Assembly (NCBI GenBank): GCA_964017235.1
Contig: OZ024929.1
Coordinates: 162,611,609-162,675,608 of the forward strand
From: Sabellastarte sp. h YS-2021
Taxonomy: Eukaryota > Annelida > Polychaeta > Sabellida > Sabellidae
Length of the DNA: 64,000 nucleotides
Reading direction: 5' to 3'
In this document: piece by piece, positions 34,996 to 47,000 of the stretch
Position numbering within the stretch: the first letter of the stretch is position 1
Layout: each line of letters starts with the position of its first letter
The notes under the pieces: generated by a model
Database searches by the model: none
Seen by the model: only the letters and a program-made list of their open reading frames with translations
What the model was told of the DNA's origin: nothing
Translations under genes and position numbers: made by a program

Positions 34996-37900
34996 ATGCA
35001 GGTGATATTTATCAGGCGGCATTTACTCCTTGCAGCTGGTGGTGTGACTGTTGCCTTTGGTATGATTTTGTGTAAGTACATTGGCTGGTTCAGGTATCTG
35101 AATTCTCCGAACTAGCGGATACTAAGGCACACCATCCAAATCGAAATTCACAAATCATTAAGTTGTAAAACATAATCAAGTCATCACCCACGGGACCGTC
35201 AGTGTTCGGTAGGTAGAGAAACAAGGGAGGGAAAGACTTCTGAAACAGATAGATTTTAAGTCGCCTGTTGAAACATGGAAGTGTAGCAGAAGTTCGAGTT
35301 TCCAGTGGCTGACTAAGATGCATTTTTCACTGGCATATAAAAACACTAAACATTACTAAGGTGCATTGTTCGAGTGACATGTAAGAGCACTAAACATTAA
35401 TAAGTTGCATTAATCCACTTTCGTGTTAGAAAATAAACGTTACTAACTTGCATAAACATTACTCATTTGAATGGTTTTGCTTACAAATTAGAGCATCAAA
35501 CATTACTAAGTTGCATTGTTCCACTGGCATAAAATAGCAAAAAAAAAAAAAAAAAAAAAAAAGGAAGAAAAAATTACTAATTTGCAATATCCTGCTTACA
35601 TATAAATACAAGAATTACAAAGTGGCTTTGTTTTGTTGAGATATGAGTAACACAATATTTGAACTTATAAGTACAATTATACATAACCATTTTACAAGTG
35701 TATCAGTATATGAAGTCTTAAGTGTCTCTTGCAGCAATAGTGGTGGTGGACCAATTCACGCCCGGGTACCAATTCACGCCCACCCCTAAATTTATCCAAA
35801 ACAATCACAGTTAAACAGTAAATTACAAATGTAAATGATCCATTTGATGATTATCTATGATGTGGTAAACATCTTCTCTATGAAAAATTATAAATCTTCG
35901 AGAAAATTGAGGGTGGGCCTGAATTGGTATCCAGGCGTGAATTGGTCCACCACCACTACCTATTTTAGTCCATCATAAGATATTTTATGAGAGTGTCTAA
36001 ATGTCATTTTGTGTGGATTTTCTTGCTCTTCATTTCGCTGAGGTGAAATTTTCTGTATCTGTGAGAGGAAGGTATAGAATTAACGTATCCATCATTTTCA
36101 TGAAAATTGGACAATGGAATCTCTGGTAGTCATGAGGTTAACAACAATGCACACACAAATATTGTCCTGGTCATTGTTATGGTTCCAAATTTATCTTTTT
36201 CACAGCATTCTGCAATCCACAATTGGTTCACAAATGTAATTTTGTTCATTCACTATTTGATCATAACAATGTTTATTCAGTCAGTTCTCTGTAATTACAC
36301 TGAACACCCAGTATTGAATACACCTTTTTAAAATTATTTGTTAAAATCAAACCATTAGCTAAATCAGTTATGATAATAATAAAGTCTAGATTTAAAGCTT
36401 GTACCGTTTTTCTCGGGCCTTATAAATGTCTTTCCGTTTAAATTCGTAATTTCCAATATTTAATAAAATAGCATGATAGTACACATGGCATACATTAAGT
36501 GTTTACAGACTGCTACTTTGTCATAAATGCTTAAGCACATACTCTATAATTATAGCTATGTAGCATTTGTAAAAATACCCCCCTCGATAACCACCTGGAT
36601 AACCAGATTTAAATTCAAAATGTAAGGATGGCTCGGGATGGGCCACAAACCTCCATTTTCCACGAGTATATATATGAAACGTCAGCGGCATAACTGACTG
36701 TTGGCTTATTTTGTACAGTCAAGAGGGTCAACTTTTTATCCTGGAATGAAAAATAGTATTAAATTTCATTTTCAGTGTGTTTTCTGTTGACATATTGCAT
36801 GTGATCTGTATGAGAGTGAAATCCTCTTTGAACTCCTAATTCTAATTCTAATTGGACTTTTATAGCGGTTAATCTCCCCAAATAAGAGGACTCTAAGGCG
36901 CAACTAAGCAATAAGCAGACATCAAAATATCTGTATCCAGGGGCATAGCAGGGGTATTCACTTCAGTAATATTATTTGTTTTCTTTGTTAATTGTGAAGC
37001 ATTTGCCATGTATATGGGTGGTTATTTCATCATCACATCTAATGGGGGATGCATTTAATGAATTGCCTTTTACCCCTCAGCTATCCGGTTTAATCAGCGT
37101 CTCTTTTAAAAAGTACACGTAGTTACCAGCTCCAACTAATCCAACAAGAGGTATGAAAGAATTGAATAAGGGCATAAGTCCATTTATAATACAACAGCAC
37201 CTTTGCTCAAGTGTTGAGTTTCTTTATATATAATTCCAGTTTCTTTGTAATTAATAATTTTCAGCTTACACAATGTACTCGTACATATACTGGCTTTTAC
37301 AGAAGCATACCGTCGAGTCTGTGCCCGGTGAGCTGATAACTTTATGAATACCATACATTTGAGCACGGTTGACAAGTAATTTTGTTCAAATTTGAACCAC
37401 AAGAAAGACTTAGGCAGCAGTCGTAAATACATGGATATTATAAAGAATACCACAATTGCTCACAAGTGCTAGAAGTTTTTTTTTTAGTTTTCAGGAATTA
37501 CACTGCAATAGTGTCAGTCTTTCTCCGTGGTTCCGACCCCTGCAATGTTTCTGATTTAATGATAATGATCTCCGATTTATTGTACTCTGCGCCTTAGAGT
37601 CTGTCAATAGGTGGAGATTAAACACTATAAAAGTACTATTAGAAATTAGAAATAGTCAGATCATCCAAAGGAGGCACTGAAATACTTTTAGGCGGCCTTA
37701 GTCAGAGCTGAAGTTACTAAACTTAAGTTTACCAAAATTGGGAAATTGTAAAAAATAAGAGAATAAAGAAATATTGAGAATAATTTAAGATGACCTGTTG
37801 ATTTGTTTCCAAATCCAGACACTATGTGGCAGAATTGTGTGACGTCACTGCAAGAAGAACGTTTACAATCCTTGGCCTCTGGTTTGTACAAACTGATGGA

Positions 37901-40309
37901 ACAAAAACATGACAGGTAGGTCTGCAATGTAAACAAATGTTATTTTTAATAAAGTATATTTTCAGATGATGTTATAAGCTCGAGTGTTGTAGTTTTAAAT
38001 TTCTTGATGTTACAAAGCAAAACAAAAACATGACTGAAAGTATAGTAGACACTAGTACAGAGAAGGCACTTAACACAATAAGAAGTCATTTCTAAAGATT
38101 GCAACATAATGAAATAAAAGCTTTTTAGATGAATAGGCTGCATTGGTTTTAGGCTTATATTATCAAGTATAATGTAAGTTCTGTCAATAAAATTTATTAG
38201 AATAATGGGTAAATGACCGTGACATCTGCTGATTGTAAATATTCTATTTGGTCAGTGACTTCACAAGCTTTTCAAAGGACTCAGAAGATGAAGTGCCTAA
38301 TTGGCTGGCCTCCATAAAGAAACATCAGAGCAGTCCGCCACATCAGGTACCCAATTCAAAGTGTTTACACACATTCACCTCTATTGCTGTTGAAGTCAGT
38401 CTTCATATGCTAATTGATAAGCAGGATACAACAACAGGCTTCAAACGGAATTTATATACAATGACCTCTGTTAGTGTTCAATATATTTCAATCTTTATAT
38501 GGGGGTTTATTCATAATGTTTGAGTCTTTGTATTTGTGTAACATTAAAAATAGGTAAACTGTGTAGCTTGTCATTATGATATTTGTGTTTTAACAATACG
38601 TTGGTGGAGTTTTATATAAATTTTTATGTCATAGAATGACACTTTATTTCATTTATTTGACTGCCACAGACAGGTATTACCTTTGAAACAAGAGCAACAG
38701 AATACTGTCGTCCTTTAAGTCACATCATGCAAGGGGAAGAAGGTAAATCATTTGAAACAAGACACATGTTATGTGTTCTAATTGCCAATATAACATGTAT
38801 TTTGGATTCTATGAATGTACATGTATATTTTTTCAGGTTGTACTAGGGAATACAACCACCTGGCAATGTTAAAATACAGCTTTAAAAATCATTATTTTAA
38901 CATGTTAAACATTAAAAATAAATTATTAATGCAACACAGTCGATTAAAAACGATTTAATATAAATAACACATAGCTTAAAACATGAATAAAGTGTCCACT
39001 ATAATTTGAATAAGTTAAATTTTACATCATTTAAATAAGCTTCGTACAACTACAATATAACTTAACCATCCATTCTAATTTCTAAACTCACTCTTTGTGC
39101 TGTATTTTAGGCAAGATAAATACTTCTCTGGAGCTTGTTAGTGTCCATGTTATCATCCGTCATGGAGACCGGAGTCCTATTTATGGCCTGCCCGGTATCA
39201 AGCCACCAAGGATATCATGTCTCTTCCATGACCGACCCCAGGATAATACAGTGACTAAGTACCTCAAGTGGTCAGCTGAAATGAATCTTACTTCAGGAAA
39301 GTATTATCCAAGTGATCCACTGTGTAATGGTGGCCAGTTGACACCTCAAGGAATGCTTCAGCATATTTCTAATGGTCAGTTCCTGGCATCCTCATATAGA
39401 GCTTCACTCCTGAATCAGACTTACATCAACAAATCTGCCATTAGCATATATATCAGAACAAGTGAAAATTCGAGAAATGTTCAAAGTGCATTAGCTTTTA
39501 CCTATGGATTAGTCTCTGATTTATCAAGAGTGGATTATTCTGTAGCAAACATGGAAGTATCTGATCTTACCAATTTTTGTTCTTCTAACTTTGCCAAAGT
39601 TCCTTGCCATTGTCCAGTTCTAGACATTCCTCACACTCATAAACACTTGTCCAAGGAACATGCTCAGATTCTAAGGTATAATCCTGAATATAGTAAAATA
39701 AAAGCCAAATTTGCTGCAGTTCTTGGTGTTACAGAGGGTAATGTGCCTTGGTTAGGAGCTGGTCTTGATGTACTGATGTCCTACACATGTCACCACCAGC
39801 ATTTACCTTGTGTGTCTCAGACTGGCAAGTGTACCACCCCTGAACTAGTCAGTGACATGTGGAGAGTCATTGACCAGACGGCAGAGACTGAGTTTAAAGC
39901 CCAGACCAAGAGACATTATGGCAGCCTTCTTATGTATCCCCTACTCAGAGAGATAGCATACAGACTGAGAAATATTACTAATGGTCTGTTGAGTCCAGCA
40001 TTTGTGTTGTATTCGGGCCATGACAAGATGCTTATTCCTATGGCTATAGCTTTGGGTGTCTATAATGGGAAGTGGCCTGGATATGCCAGTAGATTAGTCA
40101 TAGAGTTATATCGAGGAACTAAGTCAAGATATTACTTGCGCCTTTTGTTCAATGGAAAAAATATGACCACACAGATGAAACTATGTACAAAGTTTGAACA
40201 AGGTTTATGTCCTCTGAGTCAGTTCTTAAAGTCAGTATTTTCACAAAGTTTTGTGCCCAGTAACAGTTACAGGAAAATATGTAATGGTAGTAGAATTAAG
40301 AACAAGTAA
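34996..40309 (+). CDS. PXYLP1: PXYLP1-like 2-phosphoxylose phosphatase (histidine acid phosphatase), complete
   Basis: Coding exons are 34996-35071, 37819-37915, 38256-38346, 38670-38742 and 39111-40309. All have GT-AG borders and compatible phases (1536 nt, 511 residues). The start is the first ATG after an in-frame TAG at 34969. Residues 1-25 (RRHLLLAAGGVTVAFGMIL) form a short basic head and a type II signal anchor, as in the vertebrate Golgi enzyme. The branch-2 histidine phosphatase domain carries LVSVHVIIRHGDRSPIY (RHGDR at 129-133, His nucleophile 130), the Arg of RTSENSR near 228 and the acid/base SGHD near 416-417. Many Cys and N-glycosylation sequons suit the Golgi lumen. The vertebrate protein (about 480 residues) removes 2-phosphate from xylose in the glycosaminoglycan linker, allowing chain growth. 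No disabling changes are seen. Confidence 0.9.
35096..35330 (+). repeat. Dispersed repeat (same family as 13735-13990), in PXYLP1 intron 1
   Basis: It shares ACTAAGGCACACCATCCAA, AGTGTTCGG and GAAACATGGAAG-type segments with the other copies. It starts about 25 bp after the exon 1 donor. Confidence 0.6.
35527..35563. repeat. Poly(A) microsatellite
   Basis: A run of A's with a short AGGAAGAAAAAA continuation. The flanks carry repeated CATTACTAAGTTGCATTGTT-like words (35350-35580). Confidence 0.8.
35739..35957. mobile_element. MITE with 47-bp terminal inverted repeats
   Basis: Left end AGTGGTGGTGGACCAATTCA and right end TGAATTGGTCCACCACCACT are exact complements. The inverted match continues inward through a second CCAATTCACGCC-type word to CACCC/GGGTG. 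The 219-bp element has no coding capacity. It lies in PXYLP1 intron 1. Confidence 0.85.
36837..37655. repeat. Inverted pair of dispersed-repeat heads in PXYLP1 intron 1
   Basis: GGACTTTTATAGCGGTTAAT...GACTCTAAGGCGCA at 36852-36903 is matched in reverse by TGCGCCTTAGAGTC...TTAAACACTATAAAAGTAC at 37587-37640. These are 5' fragments of the family at 13735-13990, about 0.7 kb apart in opposite orientation. Confidence 0.55.
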
Positions 40310-41320
40310 GTATCAGTGTATCTCTATGATATATAAGGAGATACTTTTTTACAAGTGGCTGTTATTTTTAAGTGAATGCTCATGTTTTTATTAAAATGTT
40401 TTTGTAGAAATAGTTTCTTTAGAATTGGCTGAACAATTCAGTGTCAGGGGTTGTTTATAAAGAGTCTAGGACTTTGCCAAGTTTTGGCTAGCTGAGAGCG
40501 ACTTTCAGTCTGAGCTTTTTGTCTTTGTTCAGTTTCGGACTTAAAACTATTTTATAAAGGGTAAACTTAGTAACACCAAGCTCAAACTGATTAACAAATA
40601 TAAAATAACTGCTCAAAATAAGCCACTGGTTTATGTTTTATGCCTGCTATACAGGAGTCAGTTTCACAAAAGGACATAGACCGAACTTGGACTTAAAGTT
40701 TAGACTCTTGTCTTAGACTTAGGCAAGATCTATTGTCTTAGACTTAGTCGATTTAACAAAGCAGAAAATTTTTATCATTTTAATTGGAAGATCTAGAGTT
40801 AAGTCTACCTGGGAGTGGGCTTAAGGAAAAGGCCAATGCCAGGATTATTTTTTTTTTCATCAAAAAGTATCCAATCTGGCTATCTGAACAAATGCGTGTT
40901 TTGGCGTCTTTGGCCAGCCACTTTGGCCTTGTGTAGGGAACAGTAACTGATAGGCCAAAACTTTATTTGCTTGTTTTGTTCCTCCCTTGAGTTGAGAAAG
41001 GAAGTGTCCTCTAAACTAATGTTTCTTATTTATGAGAGCACAGCCACATGCATGATATATTCTCAACATGAACTTTATCCCACGGTGGATAAAATAAAAC
41101 AATGTTGGTTTGGTTGAGTGATAAAATATACATTAGCATCTTCGATTGCAACTGATTGAAGTGATTTAAGTGATTGGAAGTAATCTTTTCTATTCAATTG
41201 TGGCCTTTCGTGTAATTAAAATCATTACACCAAGTGATTCTATGGGGAAGACTGATCACTTAGATCATGATTGAAATAAACAAAGTGGACACAAAATATG
41301 TGTGTCATCAGTATAGAGAC
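40310..41320. other. Downstream of the PXYLP1-like gene; MITE-like repeats, no gene
   Basis: Bases 40450-40830 contain two short repeated blocks: TTTATAAAG words near 40452 and 40551, and TCTTAGACTTAGGCAAGATC / GTCTTAGACTTAG near 40713-40750. The latter resemble DNA at 46870-46905. No exon is recognised. Confidence 0.4.
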
Positions 41321-41325
41321 AGTAG

Positions 41326-41690
41326 ACGCATTTCACACACATAACCCGTGGAATCTGGATTCCCCAGGTTAATGGATTCATTTTTTGATGTGACCAGAAT
41401 CCTAATCTGGATTATGAATCCATTGATCTACCTCTAGAAGTGGATTCACGGATTCAGATTCATTGGATTATCCATAATTCTATGCAAAATATGGCGGTCA
41501 ATTTTGGTAGCAAATTTCAAGAATTAAATGACTTTTATGATATTTATAGAGATTTTTCTTATTTTTGTTTCATTTTAAATTCTGATTCAGAGAGAATTGC
41601 ATTTCGCAAATCTAGCTAATCCAAAGAATTGAAATCTAAATCTGGAATGCACAGATTATGTCTGTGAAAGGCGAAACGTCTTTCGATCTA
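41326..41690. mobile_element. Putative MITE with imperfect ~30-bp TIRs
   Basis: The left end GACGCATTTCACACACATAA resembles the reverse complement of the right end TTATGTCTGTGAAAGGCGAA with a few differences. Internal repeats of GGATTC/GAATCC words are abundant. The exact borders are uncertain. Confidence 0.5.
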
Positions 41691-41790
41691 CAGGTGTGAG
41701 CCACAAAGCCATCAGTAGGGTACTGACATCAGAGCTTGAAAGCCATCAGAGACACAAGTAGCACACTAGATTTTATGAAAGTCTGGCAAC
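41690..41790 (-). repeat. Tail fragment(s) of the 5S-derived SINE, inverted
   Basis: On the minus strand TACTTGTGTCTCTGATGGCT and TACTGATGGCTTTGTGGCTC reproduce the post-5S tail of the copies at 9377-9615 and 57340-57575. The tail core appears twice. No 5S portion is visible here. Confidence 0.55.
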
Positions 41791-41819
41791 AAATATAAAT
41801 TCAGAGTCAGATGTCTTCA

Positions 41820-42046
41820 TTTATTTTATTTATTTGGGGTTTAAAGTCGCTTTCAACACATTGTGTGGGTCATATCTCGATGGGTAGTTTTATGGGCAGA
41901 GGAAACCAATACATACAGTTGGTTGTACTGTAAACTGCCGACAAACTGCAAGCAACTACCAGAGTTTTCCCACTCCCACTCGGGCAGGGATTTGAATCTC
42001 AGAGGAGGGAGGTGAGAGTGTTACCACTCTGCCACTGTGACCCCTT
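41820..42046 (-). mobile_element. tRNA-derived SINE, near full length
   Basis: On the minus strand it runs from CAGTGGCAGAGTGGTAACAC (A box) through a B-box-like GATTCAAATCC, CTGGTAGTTGCTTGC, CGGCAGTTTACAGTA, GATATGACCCACACAATGTG and the tail TTTAAACCCCAAATAAATAA. It is the same family as 19489-19725. Confidence 0.85.
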
Positions 42047-42165
42047 GTTGTTGTCTACACTAAAAGGGTCTTAGCTGAAGGAAAGCTTCTGTATGCTGTT
42101 TCATTTAATAAGTCCCACCACTCTTTGGGAATGTGATTCATTAACCTTTCTTATTCTGACATATG

Positions 42166-42228
42166 CCACACCCCCCCCCCGCCCCCACACACACACACAC
42201 AAAAAAAAAAGAAAAAAAAAAGACCTAA
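42166..42228. repeat. C/CA/A compound microsatellite
   Basis: Poly(C), then (CA)n, then A-rich tract. Confidence 0.85.
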
Positions 42229-42652
42229 GTAGAAATTAAAGGCAATCAATATATCCTTAATCTGTCATAGCAATCAAATTCCATTCATTACGTTCAGCGA
42301 TTCTTCAGTGATCAACTATCTACTCTACTTGAAATATAATTCTCAGAAATGAAGAATTAATTACACAACGGTTTCACATTAATTATTTCATTGTATTACA
42401 CTGGTCTTCCCTACAAACACAAATCACCACATCACCACACTGGTAGAAACTTGCCTCCATTAGCAGATTATTAATTGATTCATAATAACCCTGCTTTATA
42501 TTTACAGTAATGACGTTTTCTCACAAGAAATAGAAATAGTGGCCTATTTAAATGTAATTCATTTCCTTGGTAGTTATTCTAAAACGCCCAGCTTGGTCGA
42601 GAAATATTAGAAAAAAAATTATTTTTAATACCCAACTAAAACTAGACCCAAC

Positions 42653-44053
42653 ATGTCCACAAAAACCAGTGAGATGTATTTGCAGTGCACAGCACTGATT
42701 TGTCTACTTGTTTGCTGTGGAAACTTGGTGGAAGGCTACTCCACTGGGGCACCAGTCAGCCGGTGTGACAGTATGACACCCAACCATGGTTCTAATGAAC
42801 CCCAAGATGAGGATACTTCACCATCTCCCTATGTTCTCAATGTGGACAAAGAAACCATGAAAGTGGGAGAAACTACTTCAGGTAATAATATAAATTAATA
42901 TAAATTTTTTACATTAAATTAATTCTACATTTTTAAAATACAGTAGTGACGTCACTCTATTGTTAAAACAGGGGATTCGTACAACAGAATGTACTGTTTT
43001 CTTCTACTGTTCTTTGTTCTAAAAATGCCAGTAAAGTTGAATTGGGGTGAATCAGAATTTAAATTGTTGGGGTTACATTATTCTGTAAATATTGAAAAAA
43101 GCCCTGAAATTAACTATACAAATGCTATTAATAAAGTATACAAGTTAATTAATTTATGGAATAACAGAAGTCTCACCTCTCTTGGAAAAGTTACTGTTAT
43201 AAAAACATTATTTCTGCCTCAATTTAATCACTTGTTCACATCACTATTGACCCCCCAAAAATTCTTGACAGTATAAATAAATTATTTTTTCAGTTTCTGT
43301 CATGGAGAAAGCACAAGGAACAGTAGATTCGTAGATACGAATGTACGAGGGCCGAAGGCCCGAGTACATTTGTACTACGAATCTACTGTTCCAAGTGCTT
43401 TCTCTGACTTAAAATACTGTTTAATAATGATAGTAGTTTTTTGGTTTCAAGTTAATTCCACATTTTAATAGACATTTCTCATAGCATGGAAATATTTTTA
43501 GTTACTTTCCAAAATAATCACATCACCATTACTGGCTGTAAATATGTCAAATCATAAACATTTCAGCCTAACTAAGATCTTAAATACTTAAACTGTATAA
43601 ATTAGAATGCCATATAGATCTGAGTATACATATTACACATAGTCTTGCAAAACGTAATGCCTTGAAATATTGCTATATTTAATATTTTCTCTTTAAAGTT
43701 TTGCACTACAAAAAACAAATGTAGGTAAATGTTAACATTTTTACATACTTCTTAAATCCCAACTTGTATTACATAAAAATACGAATATTACACACAAAAT
43801 AGTCTATCTTGAATGCATTTTTAAAGAATGTAAAATACTGATACAGGAATTTAAAATGTAGTGTTAATTGAAGGCTAAACTGTAAATGGTCAAGCTTTGT
43901 ACCTTGGGTCCCTTTACAAAAACAGTAGAAAAAACAGCACATTCTGTTGTAGGAATCTACTGTTTTAACAATAGAGTGACGTCACTACTGTATTTTAAAT
44001 GGGACAAAAAACCTGAAAAAATTCGTAGAAATACAATATGTAGAGACTATAAT

Positions 44054-44089
<36 letters not shown>

Positions 44090-47000
44090 CTAAAATGATT
44101 AATGTCTATCAGTTTGAGAATTCACTAAAATTGGGATGGATAAAAAGATTAATATCACAAAACTCAGATGATCCTCCACCATGGTACACTTTTTTGACAA
44201 ATTTAGTTGGTGATCTAGGCAAAATAACAACTTTGGGTGGAGACTGGTGTAAATTGCTAGAAAAAAATTGAAAACCCCTTCTGGAAGCATGTTTTTAAAC
44301 AGTGGTCATACTTTTGCCTTCACAGAACACCAGAAAATAATTCTGAGTTAATCCAATCACCACTATGGTTTAATTCCCAGATCTCAACTGTCACTCTGTT
44401 TCTACCATCATGGCGAAATAAAGGAATAAATGTAATTGATGATATTGTCAACCACCGAGGAGATATTGTGAACTGTGAGGAGATAAAGAATATATATCAA
44501 TTAAAAAACATAGAATTTGATTACTATAGAGTTCAATCTTTGTTAAGAACATTCATAAATAAGTATAAAATAGGTAATAACTTTGTTTGTGAGAAACCTC
44601 ACATACCAACCCACATTAAGATTCTGATAAAACCAAATAAAGTAAGTCGGGATTTCTATCAGCAGCAAAATAAATTTACTTTTACAGACAGTCCTTTGTG
44701 TGAATTTGCATGGAACAGAAGTTTAAATTTTTTGTTTATTAAAAGCCAATGGATTAATGTATATAAAGCTTGTTTCCAAGTATCATCTAACAATAGTGTT
44801 ACGTGGTTCCAGTATAGAGTCTTGAATCAAATTTTAGGAACCAGATATCGACTTTTTAAAATGAACCTATCCACAAATAGTTTATGTGGACTATGCAACT
44901 CCAATATTGAAACTGTTCAACACCTTATGTCAGAATGTTCAGAAAGCAATGGACTGTGGTCTAATATATATGTACATGGATAAAAAATAGATTAAATATG
45001 GATGTGTGTTTATCCAGTCAAGACAAAATATTAGCCTATCTTTCAAATAACAGCAATTTTGTTCCTTTAAATTTTGTTCTAATCCACTCACGCAAGTATA
45101 TATTCTGGTGTGCAAAAAATACATACAAGCTCAACTTCTATATGCTACAACAAATATTGAAGAACTGTTTTTTTGAAGAAGAAACTTGGGCGAAATTGCA
45201 TTTTAAATTGGAGAGGTTTAATCGTATTTGGTCAAACTGGAAAAAACTGTTTGTGAATTGTTAAAATATATACTTCATTTCATAACCATCAATATTTACG
45301 TAACCACATAGTAAATACCAATTACTGTGTTGTCCATTTAGCAACAAGACACAGTCTCAACAATCTCAATTAATGTTTTATATTGCTTTAATCTCAGAAA
45401 TTTATAGTAGAATTTGGAAGTTATAGTTGGCTTTCAGCCTATAAATATTTGTAAAGGAAGACCCTAGCTGCCCTAGCTCTTCCACTCATTGTAAATGTCA
45501 GATGTAAAAAAATAAAATAAAAATATAAAACAAAAAAAAAACCCAAAAGAAACCATGAAAGTGGGAGAAACTACTTCAGGTAATAATATAAATTTTTCTA
45601 AGCAGCTTCCCTTATTTCTACATTTTTAAAATACAGTAGTGACGTCACTCTATTGTTAAAACAGGGGATTCGTACAACAGAATGTACTGTTTTCTTCTAC
45701 TGTTTTTGTAAAGGGAGCAAAAGCTTGACCATTTACAGTTTAGTCTTCAAATGTCGTTACATTTTAAATTCCTACATCAGTATTTTACATTCTTTCAAAA
45801 TAGACTGTTTTGTGTGTCCTATTCATAATTTTAATATAATACAAGTTGGGATTTAAGATCTATGTAAAGTAAAAATGTGTTAACATTTACCTACAGTAAT
45901 GTTTTGTTGTGTAAAACTTCAAAAGGAAAATATTAAATATACCAATATTTAAAAGTTTTACATTTTGTGTAATATGGATACTCAGACAAACCCAGGGCCG
46001 GTGTAACAGGTAAACCTCCCCCCCCCCCAAAAATGAATTTCCTAGGATTTTGTCCCCCCACCAGGAAATCCTTCCCCCCCATTCTGTTTTTTCAGTCTTA
46101 TTTACAATAGTGAAAAAATATTCTGCAAATTTTTATAACATTCAAACAATAAACACAAGAAACAAAGCATAAGCAATTAAGAAACACTATTATATAAAAA
46201 ACATGTAACATATGATGCATACACTTAGCAGACATATATGAAAACTAAGTTTGTATAAGTACTACCCAAACCTAAAGCATGGTGCAGATACATGAAACTG
46301 AAACACTATGCTACAGTTGTTGTGATTGCAAGAGTCACTTTTCATATCTTGCCACAGACAAGAAAGGTGACACAGAATGCCACAAGTTTTACAGGATGTC
46401 ATGTTTCTTGTGTCTGTTTTTTTTTGCAGTGGCAGCTTTTTTTCAAATTAAATGTTTTTTGGGCCAATATACATCATTAGATCCAATGATGTTTAAGGCA
46501 AAGTTTTTATAAATTTTATTTTGGTTAATTTTCAATCTAAAATTTGCAGAACAGTGAAAACACCTATTAATGTTTCAAAGTACAAATGATTATGTGAGCT
46601 AATTTTTGCTTAACGTTCTGCTGGCTTCAAGTCAAAACTTAATCAGGGGTATAGGAAAATTCCTTGAAATGTTTCAATCTAGACAAATATATGTTCTATT
46701 ATTGGCTTAACTTTCAATTAGAAATACATGTAATTGTAATATTCCATTAACAATAAAAAAAAACTTAAGTGGGGGGTAGATTTCCTAGAAAATTATTCCC
46801 CAGGTGGGGGGGAATTTCCAAGCAGTGGGGAGGATTTCCTAGATTTCCTAACTTTAAGGCTGGTCTAAGCAAAAGAATTGTCTAAGACTTAAGACCTTTT
46901 GTGAATTCTGGCTCAGATCTATTTGGCATTATAATTTCTACAGTTTAAATATTTAAGATTTTATTTAGACTAAAATGTTTATAATTTGACATATTTACAA

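Larger units (their letters stand above)
43012..45545 (+). mobile_element. 5'-truncated Tx1/L1-like LINE in Reeler intron 1, with nested element
   Basis: The C-terminal half of a LINE ORF2 begins near 43029 with LNWGESEFKLLGLHYSVNIE and SLTSLGKVTVIKTLFLPQFN. It is interrupted at about 43300-43997 by another element, then resumes with WDKKPEKIRRNTICRDYNRG, KMINVYQFENSLKLGWIKRL and, after breaks, NSVTWFQYRVLNQILGTRYR. It reaches a CCHC-like reverse-transcriptase zinc-binding segment (CGLCNSNIETVQHLMSEC). It ends in A-rich sequence at about 45508-45541. The frame is broken by a G35 tract and by stops. Palm and endonuclease domains are missing, as in typical 5'-truncated retropositions. Confidence 0.85.

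Noticed and set aside
34836-35081. Minus-strand open frame with a hydrophobic stretch
   Set aside because: It is the complement of PXYLP1 exon 1. The plus strand has a start, signal anchor and a phase-compatible donor.
36107-36331. Candidate upstream PXYLP1 exon with hydrophobic residues
   Set aside because: It has no donor in the required phase. The exon at 34996-35071 fits both phase and topology.
43886-44098. Plus-strand protein ending in poly-Gly
   Set aside because: The poly-Gly is a G35 tract, and the frame spans a junction between two transposons.
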